Source: QHBQ01 sp038230695
GTDB lineage: Bacteria; Chloroflexota; Chloroflexia; QHBQ01
Length of the DNA stretch: 25,214 bases
NCBI GenBank assembly: GCA_038230695.1
Contig: JBBRMT010000035.1
Location: 1 to 25,214 of the forward strand
Direction of reading: 5' to 3'
The position numbers were made by a program, and so were the translations under genes. The first letter of the stretch is position 1, and every line of letters starts with the position of its first letter. The notes below the pieces were generated by a model. That model was given only the letters and a program-made list of their open reading frames with translations. It was not told where the DNA came from and did no database searches. Shown in pieces: positions 13,898 to 21,352 of this stretch.

Positions 13898-15334
13898 ATG
13901 CTCAAGCCATTCTTCTCGCTGACCATACTGCGCTATCCACAGGTCGTAAAAGTGGCGGCTACGCTCATCTTCTTCGGTGCGGGAGGCGCGTTGCTGCTTA
14001 CCAATACTGATTGGGGCATAACAGCATCCATCCTTTCGGTTATCACTATTGCCTGCGGGATAAGTTTCATTCTGTCTAGCTATGATCGCTATTATGTATT
14101 GTCTGTGTTGATGATCTGCGCTGTGCAAATGGGCCTGATTGCCTATGTAGGGGTCAACTACTACCTGCTTAATGCCACCCCTGTTTATATGTCGGCATTG
14201 ATAGATATTACCCTGGCCGGACTTTTGCTCGGTGGCCTGGGCGCAACCATCGTAACCGCATATGATCTGCTGCTGCTGCTAATTGGTGAAATAATTACGT
14301 TCAGCGGGGTGGTGCCAGTGCCACCAACTGCGCCGATAGTAAGCGTTAGCAACCAGATTTCCGACGTGGCTATAAACGTATCTATAATTCTGATTGTCTA
14401 TGGCATTGTAGTATTCTTTACCTACATGGTAAGGAAAGGGCAGCTTGAGGGAGATCGCCAACGCGACGTGCTATCTAGCGCAAATGGCGCACTGCTGGCG
14501 CTCCAGGCTGAGGAGTTGCGCCTGAGCCAGCAAGTTAGCGCCCTGGCCCAGCGGGTCTCTATAAGCGCGGAGCAGCAAAGCGCGGTGGCCCTGGAGCAAG
14601 CCAATCAAAGCAGCGGCCTTGCTTCAGCTCTAAACGAGCTTGAGAGTAACATTCGACTGATCAACCAGGCCAGCCAGAATGTCAGGCTTGCGGTGGAGGC
14701 AGCCAGCAATGACGCAATCGGGGGAAAGAATGCTACCGATAAGGCGATCGTTGCGCTATCCGATATAAGTGCAACGGTACGGCAGATGGCGCAGCAGATT
14801 GCTAATCTGATTGCCCAGGCCCGCCAGGTAAACACGGTGGTCAACCTGATCAACGAGGTTGCCAGTGAAACCCATATGTTGTCGCTCAATGCGGCGATTG
14901 AGGCGGCTAGCGCAGGAGCGCATGGAGTGCGCTTCAATGTTATCGCCACCGAAGTCAACGAACTGGCGCAACGCACGCAGAAGGCAGTTATCGAGATTAA
15001 CACGCTGGTGACAACGATTGAGGATGCCGCCAACATGGCGGTAGCGATTAGCAACTACGGTCTGGAGCAAAGCGAGGCAAGTTCGTCGCTTACCAACGAG
15101 GCGGGGACGGCCCATCAAAATATCCTGCAGAGTGTGGGCAATACTGCCACCCTGATTGGAAGTATTGCGGTAGCCGCCGATCAGCAGCGCCGCGCCAGCG
15201 AATCCGCCGTCATCAACGTCGAGCAACTCAGCCTCACCGCGCAACAGGCCGCGCAGGCCAGCAGCAGCTTGCTAACAGTGGTTCACGAACTTAGCGCTGT
15301 GGCAGGACACCTCGCCCAGCAGACTGTGAAATAA
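13898..15334 (+). CDS. chemoreceptor-like multi-pass membrane protein with methyl-accepting signalling domain
   Basis: A 478-residue protein. The first 180 residues hold five or six hydrophobic helices (about 17-36, 41-61, 65-85, 97-118, 121-138, 160-178) with almost no periplasmic domain, so any sensing is probably in the membrane. The rest is a methyl-accepting-type coiled coil (about 195-475). Its tip, LINEVASETHMLSLNAAIEA (317-336) and AGAHGVRFNVIATEVNELAQRT (339-360), is recognisable but lacks some residues of the classic CheA/CheW-binding hairpin. No HAMP domain is obvious. ATG 13898 is preferred; TTG 13886 in the same frame directly abuts the AAGGGG Shine-Dalgarno (13880-13885) and is unlikely. 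It resembles the signalling part of the protein at 10128 but shares no other domain. The 3' end overlaps comB antisense by 63 bases. Confidence 0.85.
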   Translation: MLKPFFSLTILRYPQVVKVAATLIFFGAGGALLLTNTDWGITASILSVITIACGISFILSSYDRYYVLSVLMICAVQMGLIAYVGVNYYLLNATPVYMSALIDITLAGLLLGGLGATIVTAYDLLLLLIGEIITFSGVVPVPPTAPIVSVSNQISDVAINVSIILIVYGIVVFFTYMVRKGQLEGDRQRDVLSSANGALLALQAEELRLSQQVSALAQRVSISAEQQSAVALEQANQSSGLASALNELESNIRLINQASQNVRLAVEAASNDAIGGKNATDKAIVALSDISATVRQMAQQIANLIAQARQVNTVVNLINEVASETHMLSLNAAIEAASAGAHGVRFNVIATEVNELAQRTQKAVIEINTLVTTIEDAANMAVAISNYGLEQSEASSSLTNEAGTAHQNILQSVGNTATLIGSIAVAADQQRRASESAVINVEQLSLTAQQAAQASSSLLTVVHELSAVAGHLAQQTVK

Positions 15335-16357
15335 GCTAGCCATTTTCCGCACCACCAGCTCATCTCCCTCGATACTGACTGCTGGCACAACGTTTGCCGC
15401 GCCCGCTTCGGCAGCGGCCAGCGTGTCGGCGGCCCAGCCATAGCGTAGCAGGTGGTGGCCCGCGCTCGATTCGTTGAAGGCGGCCAGTATGGTCTCGCGG
15501 GCGGGAAGGCCGGGGTCGTCCGCGCCAACGAAGCTGAGATAGAGGCGCAGGGCCATAGTCGCGCCCTCCTCGGCCATGTGGGCCTCGTCGCTGTAATCGC
15601 CCGCATTCGACCCCAGTCCACTGCTGTTGCCCGCCCCGCCCAGCGCGGCATCGTAAGGGACGAAAGCGTAGCGTACCCCGGCGGCCCGCACCTGGGCTTC
15701 GGCATCGCTTTCGCCTGCATCGGCATATGAGGTATCGCGTTGCTCCATACCGATGAAGTCGGGGTCATCGGCCTCGGCGGCGACGCTGGCGTTATCGCTC
15801 TCGCGGCGCTGTTCCGCCTCGTCCAAACCCGCCAACTGACGCAGCAGATAGACGATGTAGCCTGCGGCGATGATGTCGTCAAGGGCCAGGTTGGAGCCAT
15901 GCCCGCGCCCGCTGGCAACCACGGTGATGTCGCAACGTCGCCGCCGCGCCTCGGCAAAGGCGGCCTCGGCCACCGCAGGGCCGTTACGCAGACAGCCAGC
16001 CAGCACCAGCGGCGCACCCGCCTGGATAAGCTGACGCAACGCCTTGGTGCCGTTGGTGGTGCAGAACGCCACCCGTTGCCCCGCCAGATTGATGCTGGTC
16101 AACACCTGGGCGGGCGAGTTGCCAAAGTCGAAATCCTCTGGGGCCAGACCGCCGCGTTCGCCCGCCAGCAGGCATTCGCCCAGCCGTGCCGCAATCGCCT
16201 TCACGTCAACCGGGTCGGCCCCTAGATACACCTCGCGCACGTCGCGCTCGAACATAGTGCAGAGCGTGGTGGTTGCCCGCAGCACGTCTACCACAATGCA
16301 AACCTGCCGCGCAGTGTCGCGCACCAGCCCCGGCAGCATCGCCATCTCAATATTCAT
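15272..16357 (-). CDS. comB: 2-phosphosulfolactate phosphatase with acidic insertion
   Basis: ComB hydrolyses 2-phosphosulfolactate to sulfolactate, a step on the way to coenzyme M in methanogens and to other sulfonates in bacteria. The protein shows the family pattern: VVDVLRATTTLCTMFERD (23-40), LAGERGGLAPEDFDFGNSP (64-82), CTTNGTKAL (99-107) and VVASGRGHGSNLALDDIIAAG (146-166). ComB proteins are usually about 240 residues; this is 361. The excess is mainly an acidic, low-complexity stretch at about 175-265 (DEAEQRRESDNASVAAEADD and onward) lying between two family segments, plus a C-terminal tail. Start at 16357 has GGGAGG directly upstream; the frame remains open further upstream without a ribosome site. 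Its last 63 bases overlap the chemoreceptor gene in antisense. Confidence 0.87.
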   Translation of the reverse strand: MNIEMAMLPGLVRDTARQVCIVVDVLRATTTLCTMFERDVREVYLGADPVDVKAIAARLGECLLAGERGGLAPEDFDFGNSPAQVLTSINLAGQRVAFCTTNGTKALRQLIQAGAPLVLAGCLRNGPAVAEAAFAEARRRRCDITVVASGRGHGSNLALDDIIAAGYIVYLLRQLAGLDEAEQRRESDNASVAAEADDPDFIGMEQRDTSYADAGESDAEAQVRAAGVRYAFVPYDAALGGAGNSSGLGSNAGDYSDEAHMAEEGATMALRLYLSFVGADDPGLPARETILAAFNESSAGHHLLRYGWAADTLAAAEAGAANVVPAVSIEGDELVVRKMASLFHSLLGEVSCHSAKFVNHC

Positions 16358-16390
16358 TATTCCTCCCATTGGAATTGAAAGTTGTAGAGT

Positions 16391-16414
16391 AAGGCATGGC
16401 ATTTTCCATACCTT
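16391..16414. promoter_or_regulatory. inverted repeat in divergent intergenic region, candidate operator
   Basis: AAGGCATGG (16391-16399), CATTTT spacer, CCATACCTT (16406-16414): 9-base arms with one mismatch, between the divergent comB and zinc-ribbon genes. A regulator-binding site for either gene is plausible. Confidence 0.35.
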
Positions 16415-16466
16415 CATCACGTAACCACATTGGCAGCAACTTCGTATTACCTGGTGAGGATAATAA

Positions 16467-17324
16467 ATGAGCATGGACGAAACGAATCTAACCTGTCCGT
16501 ACTGTTCAGCCACCTACGAGGAGGGGGATACCGTCTGCCCACGCTGTGGCAAGGCGCTCTCGCCCACCGGCTATTCACCCTATGGCGAAGCGGATGTTAT
16601 CGCATTGCAGCTACCGCCGTATGATACGCCCAGGGGCCAACAAGCGGCTGCCATACCTTCATCAACTGGCACAAACCAGCGTTTCAACCGGCCGCTGGCT
16701 GCGGTACTCTGGGGCCTCGTCATCATCGCAGCGCTCATGTTCATCTTCAGTCGCTCCATCCATATCTCATTGTTCGCCAGCGCAACTCCTACTCCCATAC
16801 CTCGTCTGGCAAGTGTTAGCGGTACGCCCACGCCCACGCCGCTCTACCAACCTGACCCTAATGGGGGCAACGTCAAGGTCAACCATGTGCGGGTGTTGAA
16901 CACCACGGCAGGGACGCTGGTAGCCAACTTCTACGATATCGGCGCTGCTTCTTCGATCACCGCCACGGCCATCGAACCTGCTCTATTTCCACCAGCGGGC
17001 GTGTTTGGCCCAGGAGCGATTGACCCAGTGGCAGGAGCAGTGGTAATTGATGGCTACAACGCGGCCGATCAGCCACTTGAGGCCACAATATTCACCCGCC
17101 CCAAGCTCCCCTACCGCCGTGGCAGCGCGTTGCTGCCGGTGGTGGACGGCGCACTGTATGGCGACAGCCTGATTATCCTTACCAGCGCAGGCATCACGGT
17201 AGCTGAACACTATCCCAGCGCCAATTTCGTTGTTGCCGGGCAGCTAATCGCGGGGTTCGATGTGCTGGATCGGCTAAACGGCAACGACAAGGTCATCAGC
17301 GACCAAAACAAGCCATTAGCATAA
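16467..17324 (+). CDS. zinc-ribbon, single-TM protein with degenerate cyclophilin-like ectodomain
   Basis: A 285-residue protein. An N-terminal zinc ribbon has C10-x2-C13 and C24-x2-C27, followed by KALSPTGYSPYGE (29-41). One membrane helix lies at about 78-96, then a Pro/Thr linker (TPTPIP, GTPTPTPL), then an outside domain (about 138-280). The latter reads like a worn cyclophilin: VRVLNTTAGTLVANFYD matches the opening strand, LPYRRGSALLPVVDG the RG core strand, and FVVAGQLIAGFDVLDRLNG the closing FGxVxxGxDVxxxI strand. The catalytic Arg and the FHR/GSQFF motifs of peptidyl-prolyl isomerases are missing, so it is probably a binding domain. GAGGA lies 6 bases upstream of the ATG. A close paralog follows at once; a third lies at 24288. 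Role unknown. Confidence 0.8.
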   Translation: MSMDETNLTCPYCSATYEEGDTVCPRCGKALSPTGYSPYGEADVIALQLPPYDTPRGQQAAAIPSSTGTNQRFNRPLAAVLWGLVIIAALMFIFSRSIHISLFASATPTPIPRLASVSGTPTPTPLYQPDPNGGNVKVNHVRVLNTTAGTLVANFYDIGAASSITATAIEPALFPPAGVFGPGAIDPVAGAVVIDGYNAADQPLEATIFTRPKLPYRRGSALLPVVDGALYGDSLIILTSAGITVAEHYPSANFVVAGQLIAGFDVLDRLNGNDKVISDQNKPLA

Positions 17325-17341
17325 CAGAAAGAGCAAGAGCT

Positions 17342-17545
17342 TTGGTTGAAAGACGACTAATCTGCCCCTACTGCGGCGCACGCTATCAGGCAAGGGATAG
17401 TAGTTGCTCTAGCTGCGGCAAGGCGCTCTCGCCCACGGGCTACTCGCGCTATGGCGAACCGGAGTCGCTTACAGCACCCCAGCCCACACCACTGCCCGCC
17501 ATGCTAACCCGCCCGGCCAGTACCCACGTCGGCGAGATTGATTAG
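17342..17545 (+). CDS. zinc-ribbon N-terminal fragment of an amber-interrupted paralog
   Basis: A 67-residue frame starting at TTG 17342, 17 bases after the previous gene. It encodes a zinc ribbon (CPYCGARYQ, then CSSCGK) and KALSPTGYSRYGE, nearly identical in protein and DNA to the same part of the upstream paralog. It ends at a TAG (17543-17545) after HVGEID. The reading frame continues beyond the stop without any shift into a TM helix and an ectodomain, so this is best seen as the first half of a gene broken by one nonsense codon. The upstream context AAGAG gives only a weak ribosome site. Confidence 0.6.
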   Translation: MVERRLICPYCGARYQARDSSCSSCGKALSPTGYSRYGEPESLTAPQPTPLPAMLTRPASTHVGEID

Positions 17546-17608
17546 CCGCGCAATAGAGACACGCAGATTCAGGCGTGGCGCTATTATGTACTGCCGGTTG
17601 GGGTAGTC

Positions 17609-18292
17609 GTGATGGTAATCATAGCCTTTGTTATCTTCGGCGGTCAGCGCAAACACGATTATGGACCAGCCATCTCAATCAGCCCGCCTTATGTGACACC
17701 AACTGCCGTGGCTGCCAACACACCCACTGCGCCGTTCGCTTGCCTGCCTCCGCCAGAGTCAACCCTGAATCCGGTCATACCAGATGCAGTGCCGTCAGAG
17801 CAAGCTCGTCTGCCTGAAGTGGTAGGTACGATGGCCTATCTTCCCATAACTGGTACGCCAACGCAGCCACCGGCATCGCCACGGATAAGCAACATCCTGA
17901 CGCTGACCACCACCAAGGGGGTGATGCAAGCCAAGATGTATGACATCGGAACCGCTTCCAATCTGTCTCAGCTAGAAAGTCTGACGGGCAACCGCATTGC
18001 CATTGGCAGCGGCACGGTGACACTCTACACCAACGATTTGAACACCTCCAACATTATATCGAACACACTGCCCTACAGATGTGGTAGCCTTATATTGCCG
18101 GTTCACAATGGCAAGGTTGCCGGTGCCGAGCTAACCATCATCACCAGCGACAACCCAGCCAGCGCCGTATCGTTCTTGCAGAGCGGGGGCGATAACTATT
18201 TGGTGGCAGGCCAGCTAATCTCAGGCTATGATGTATTGACCAAGTTGAGTGCTGGTGATGTGGTGAATAGCGCATCGTTTGGTGCGCCCTAA
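17609..18292 (+). CDS. TM plus cyclophilin-like ectodomain fragment of the amber-interrupted paralog
   Basis: This is the continuation, in the same frame, of the zinc-ribbon fragment at 17342. Counting from GTG 17609 it has 227 residues; the open frame actually extends back to the TAG at 17543 and includes the start of the membrane helix (YYVLPVGVVVMVIIAFVIFGG). The ectodomain has ILTLTTTKGVMQAKMYDIGTAS, TLPYRCGSLILPVHNGK and NYLVAGQLISGYDVLTKLSAGDVV, the same degenerate cyclophilin outline as the upstream paralog. No Shine-Dalgarno precedes 17609, so independent translation is doubtful. A start at 17609 would also truncate the TM helix. Reading conservation after the stop suggests a recent mutation or read-through. 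Confidence 0.6.
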   Translation: MMVIIAFVIFGGQRKHDYGPAISISPPYVTPTAVAANTPTAPFACLPPPESTLNPVIPDAVPSEQARLPEVVGTMAYLPITGTPTQPPASPRISNILTLTTTKGVMQAKMYDIGTASNLSQLESLTGNRIAIGSGTVTLYTNDLNTSNIISNTLPYRCGSLILPVHNGKVAGAELTIITSDNPASAVSFLQSGGDNYLVAGQLISGYDVLTKLSAGDVVNSASFGAP

Positions 18293-18365
18293 GAAGTCTA
18301 ACAGCTCTGGTGGTGGCACGGTGAAGTTGAACACCCACTCGCTAGGGATCTCCAGATTGCATCAA

Positions 18366-18390
18366 GGGCGCATAGCCATGCGCCCCTACA
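18366..18390 (-). repeat. GTAGGG hairpin element b
   Basis: GGGCGCAT (18366-18373), AGCC loop, ATGCGCCC (18378-18385), then CTACA. The stem is a perfect 8 pairs. In minus-strand reading it begins TGTAGGGGCGCATGG. Confidence 0.75.
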
Positions 18391-18432
18391 ACATCGTTCA
18401 CGGTTTCGATGGTCATCTCGGCGGTTGCATGA

Positions 18433-18456
18433 GGGCGTATGCCATGCGCCCCTACA
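18433..18456 (-). repeat. GTAGGG hairpin element c
   Basis: GGGCGTAT (18433-18440), GCC loop, ATGCGCCC (18444-18451), then CTACA: 8 pairs with one G-U. It is a close copy of element b 67 bases away, with the shared CCATGCGCCCCTACA half. A weaker partial copy (CGTCCCTACACC) follows at about 18512-18523. Confidence 0.75.
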
Positions 18457-18545
18457 CCAATATTGACGGCCACGATAGGTGTTATGGCGCTTCAGAGAGG
18501 CGAGTGCAATCCGTCCCTACACCAAAGACACGCGGTCCTCAGTCC

Positions 18546-19718
18546 TTATCCCTCAACGCCGCTCATCGCCTGCTGCAGATCCGCCAGCAGATCGTTGACC
18601 GATTCGATGCCGACGCTGAGGCGGATAAGGTTGGCTGGCACCTCCAGAGTGGAACCGGCCACGCTGGCGTGGGTCATCACCCCCGGCATCTCGATTAGCG
18701 ACTCGACTCCGCCCAGGCTCTCGGCCAGGGCGAACAGTTTGGTGCGCTCGACGATGCGTTGGGCGGCCTCTGGCCCAACCTTCACCGTGAAGCTGATCAT
18801 CCCCCCAAAGCAGCACATCTGCTTCGCCGCCAACTCGTGCTGGGGGTGGCTGGGGTGGCCGGGGTAGTATAGCTTGTCCACCGCAGGATGCTCGGCGAGG
18901 AAGGCGGCGATCTGCATCGCGTTGGCCTCATGCGCCCGCATCCGCACCGCCAGCGTCTTGATGCCGCGCAGGGTCAGCCAGCAATCCATTGGCCCCGGTA
19001 TCGCACCCATCGCGTTCTGCAGGTACTTCAGCCGCTCATAATCAGCCTGGTCGTTTAGCGCAACTGCCCCGGCCACTACATCGCTATGCCCACCCAGGTA
19101 TTTGGTCATGCTGTGTACCACGATGTCCGCGCCGAACTTAAGCGGCTGAGTGCCGTAGGGGGTGGCGAAGGTGTTGTCGGCAATCACCTTTGCGCCGCCC
19201 GCATGGGCGATCGCGGCAACGGCAGCAATGTCTACCATCTTCATGGTCGGGTTGCTGGGGGTCTCCAGCCATACTGCTTTGGTTTCGGGGCGCATCGCGT
19301 TCTGCACATTGGCGGGGTCGCGCATATCCACGAAATCGAACTTCAGGCCATAGTCGGCGAAGATCCGCACGAATAGGCGATAGGTGCCGCCATACACATC
19401 GTCGGAGCAGATGATATGGTCGCCTGGCTTGAATAGATAGAGCAGGGTGGTCTCCGCCGCCATACCGGAGGCGAAGCAGAGCGCATAGTTCGCCCCCTCC
19501 AGACTGGCGAGCGCCGACTGCAAGGCGGTGCGGGTAGGATTGTCGGTGCGCGAATACTCGTAGCCCTCACGCGGCTGGCCCAACCCCGCCTGCGCGTAGG
19601 TACTGGTCTGGTAGATGGGGATGGTCACTGCGCCATTGTTGGGGTCCGGCGCTTGCCCGGCGTGGATGGCGCGGGTCTCGAAGCCGAACTGGTCGGCGGA
19701 TTGGTCTCGCTGGGTCAT
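18546..19718 (-). CDS. cystathionine gamma-synthase/lyase-type PLP enzyme
   Basis: A 390-residue trans-sulfuration enzyme of the Cys/Met metabolism PLP family. The PLP lysine is K206 in VVHSMTKYLGGHSDVVAGAV, the aspartate pairing with the pyridine nitrogen is D181 in VIADNTFATPYGTQPLK, and Y55/R57 lie in YEYSRTDNPTR. The C-terminal ALAESLGGVESLIEMPGVMT is family-standard. It makes cystathionine from an O-acyl or phospho-homoserine and cysteine, or cleaves cystathionine; sequence reading does not decide between synthase and lyase. The start lies 5 bases after the stop of the membrane-protein gene, with only AAAGG as a weak ribosome site inside a heptad array, so translation is probably coupled to the upstream gene. 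Confidence 0.93.
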   Translation of the reverse strand: MTQRDQSADQFGFETRAIHAGQAPDPNNGAVTIPIYQTSTYAQAGLGQPREGYEYSRTDNPTRTALQSALASLEGANYALCFASGMAAETTLLYLFKPGDHIICSDDVYGGTYRLFVRIFADYGLKFDFVDMRDPANVQNAMRPETKAVWLETPSNPTMKMVDIAAVAAIAHAGGAKVIADNTFATPYGTQPLKFGADIVVHSMTKYLGGHSDVVAGAVALNDQADYERLKYLQNAMGAIPGPMDCWLTLRGIKTLAVRMRAHEANAMQIAAFLAEHPAVDKLYYPGHPSHPQHELAAKQMCCFGGMISFTVKVGPEAAQRIVERTKLFALAESLGGVESLIEMPGVMTHASVAGSTLEVPANLIRLSVGIESVNDLLADLQQAMSGVEG

Positions 19719-19723
19719 AGTTT

Positions 19724-20743
19724 CTACCTTTCAACTTTCAACTTTTCACTTTCAACATCACTGACGAAGCCGGTGAACAGCACCAACCCCAGCGCCGCCT
19801 GATAGAATTGCAAGTCCAGCTTGAGGTCGTAACCCGCAATGGCGATGAGTAGCAGGCCGAGGCCGAACGCCGTGCTGCCTGCCCAGCCTTTGGTTGGGCC
19901 AGCCAGCGCCTGGGTGATGGTGTAGATTACTGCGCCCAGCACCAACACGTAGAAGGGCCAGGGTAGAGCGAATTGATAACCGCTGCTGAAAGTGACGATG
20001 TAGGCAGGCACATCTACCTGCATCGGCGCGACGAACATCCCCGTCAGGGTGATCATCGCCAGCACGCTGAGGACGATGGCGAGGCGGCACGGGCGTTGCG
20101 ACAATGCGTAGACGACGAAGATGAACAGGCCGTTGACCATCACCAGAAACTGGCCCACGTTGTAGACATCGAACGAGTGCAGCGGCACGCCGGGGAAGGC
20201 GGTATTGGCAAGCACATAATAAGCGTCAGCGAAATAGGCAAGAGCCATCAGCGTCAACGCCGCCTGCCCTCGCCAATCGACGGCCTGCACAATGCCCAGT
20301 GCGATGATCAGCAGCAGGGTGGTGTAAGCGACTACCTGGTAGACTATATCGGCATTGTGGGTGGTGAGAAAGAAAACCGGGGTGTAGGCCAACAGCGCCA
20401 CCAACCCGATTGTGGTAAAAATACGCAGCCAGCGCAGGCCGCCGCTAGTATCCTGGGTGACGCGCCACGATGCCCAGATCGCCAGCGCAATCGCCACCCA
20501 GCAGAAGACAATCGCCATGTTCAGGCTGTAGCCAGTGATGCGGTTGGCCGTATTGAACAGGTCGAGTTCCCATTGCGGTGCGCCGCTGATGGTCAGCGAT
20601 GTCCCCATCCGTGATAGGCCGCGCTGGAACAGCAACTCGATGGCGCACGCAATAAGCGCCGCCACCGCGAACGGGCGAAACAGCGTGGCTGCCGAGTGCT
20701 GGGCGTTGAGTGCTGAATGCTGAGTTGTTTGCTCTATGTTCAA
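19724..20743 (-). CDS. multi-pass membrane protein of unknown function
   Basis: About 339 residues with nine or ten predicted membrane helices spread over the length (for example AIVFCWVAIALAIWASW, VVAYTTLLLIIALGIVQ, FLVMVNGLFIFVVYAL, FYVLVLGAVIYTITQAL). I recognise no family. Both ends are strange. The only available upstream start is TTG at 20743, five codons after an in-frame stop and without a Shine-Dalgarno, and residues 7-19 (TQHSALNAQHSAA) are encoded by a heptad array. The C-terminal VESEKLKVER is encoded by another heptad array. The true start may be further in. It precedes the trans-sulfuration gene by 5 bases, so they form an operon. Confidence 0.8.
   Translation of the reverse strand: MNIEQTTQHSALNAQHSAATLFRPFAVAALIACAIELLFQRGLSRMGTSLTISGAPQWELDLFNTANRITGYSLNMAIVFCWVAIALAIWASWRVTQDTSGGLRWLRIFTTIGLVALLAYTPVFFLTTHNADIVYQVVAYTTLLLIIALGIVQAVDWRGQAALTLMALAYFADAYYVLANTAFPGVPLHSFDVYNVGQFLVMVNGLFIFVVYALSQRPCRLAIVLSVLAMITLTGMFVAPMQVDVPAYIVTFSSGYQFALPWPFYVLVLGAVIYTITQALAGPTKGWAGSTAFGLGLLLIAIAGYDLKLDLQFYQAALGLVLFTGFVSDVESEKLKVER
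19728..19755 (-). repeat. heptad repeat array 6
   Basis: Plus-strand units CTTTCAA, CTTTCAA, CTTTTCA, CTTTCAA. On the minus strand these encode the C-terminal VESEKLKVE of the membrane protein and end just before its TAG. Confidence 0.85.
20690..20724 (+). repeat. heptad repeat array 7
   Basis: TGCCGAG, TGCTGGG, CGTTGAG, TGCTGAA, TGCTGAG. In antisense it encodes the odd N-terminal residues (HSALNAQHSA) of the membrane protein. Confidence 0.85.
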
Positions 20744-20796
20744 GGCTAATGGCCTTTACGCGGGAGTGTGTCACGTTGTTGCAAAGCAAGCGTTCA

Positions 20797-20820
20797 GTAG
20801 GGGCGAAACGTTGTTCGCCC
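20797..20820 (+). repeat. GTAGGG hairpin element d
   Basis: GTAG then GGGCGAA (20801-20807), 6-base loop, TTCGCCC (20814-20820): a perfect 7-pair stem. It lies between yajC and the membrane-protein gene, and could end or separate transcription there. Confidence 0.7.
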
Positions 20821-20891
20821 TGGTTGGGTACGCCAAATCGTGAGAGCGCCCCTTTGTGCTACCCTAGCCGACTTTGCAGCAGATTGCTTGA

Positions 20892-21257
20892 TTAGCCCTG
20901 GGCCTTGAGATCGGCTTCCTTGTTTAGCTGCAATGCGGTCGCATCCTGCACCACTGCGCCGAGGCGGCTAGCAGCATCACCTTGCACCGCTTCTTCAGCG
21001 GTGAGCGGGCGCAGCACCATCGAGCGCACCACCGTCACCTCCAGGCCGGGGGCAACTTCGATTTGCAGGCGGCGCTCATACACCTGCGTCACCTTGCCAA
21101 CCAGCCCGCCCACCGTTACCACCATCTCGCCCGGCTGGATGCTGGCAAGCGTGCGCTTGTGCTTCTTGCTGTCAAGCTGTTGCGGTAGGATTAGAAAGAC
21201 GTAGAACAGGAACGCGACGAACAATCCTGTCATATATACTTGCGCCATGCCGTCCAT
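20892..21257 (-). CDS. yajC: YajC, preprotein translocase accessory subunit
   Basis: A 121-residue protein with one N-terminal membrane helix (about 7-25, MTGLFVAFLFYVFLILPQQ) followed by the hallmark cytoplasmic part: KKHKRTLASIQPGEMVVTVGGLVGKVTQV and VAPGLEVTVVRSMV. YajC associates with SecDF and the Sec translocon; no secD or secF is in the window. ATG 21257 is preferred to the longer frame from 21308 because AAGGGGG sits 6 bases upstream and the family starts with the membrane helix. A heptad array lies directly upstream. The C-terminal part after about residue 92 is Ala-rich and variable. Confidence 0.93.
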   Translation of the reverse strand: MDGMAQVYMTGLFVAFLFYVFLILPQQLDSKKHKRTLASIQPGEMVVTVGGLVGKVTQVYERRLQIEVAPGLEVTVVRSMVLRPLTAEEAVQGDAASRLGAVVQDATALQLNKEADLKAQG

Positions 21258-21276
21258 GTAAAACCCCCTTGCGAAT

Positions 21277-21304
21277 GTAGAAGGTAGAGGGTAAAAGGTA
21301 GATT
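21277..21304 (+). repeat. heptad repeat array 8
   Basis: GTAGAAG, GTAGAGG, GTAAAAG, GTAGATT, in the leader region of yajC on the opposite strand. Confidence 0.8.
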
Positions 21305-21319
21305 GCACCTACCCACTTA

Positions 21320-21347
21320 TGCCTCGTGCCTGGTGCCTCGTATCTGA
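21320..21347 (+). repeat. heptad repeat array 9
   Basis: TGCCTCG, TGCCTGG, TGCCTCG, TATCTGA. A different unit from array 8 although only 15 bases away. Confidence 0.7.
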
Positions 21348-21352
21348 GGCTG

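Noticed and set aside
10128..15334. A complete chemotaxis operon
   Set aside because: No cheA, cheW, cheB or cheR is present; the two receptor-like genes are separated by an aminotransferase.
17543..17545. Selenocysteine- or pyrrolysine-type recoding at the TAG
   Set aside because: The paralogs have no catalytic residue at this linker position, no structured element is visible after the stop, and a plain nonsense mutation is simpler.
18361..18523. Possible CRISPR array from the repeated CCATGCGCCCCTACA
   Set aside because: Only two close copies and one partial, with uneven spacing. Each is a hairpin that matches single elements elsewhere in the window, and no cas gene is nearby.
18279..18867. 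Plus-strand frames starting near 18279 and 18439
   Set aside because: They begin in the repeat-rich gap and continue antisense to the trans-sulfuration gene; composition follows the GTAGGG elements rather than a protein.
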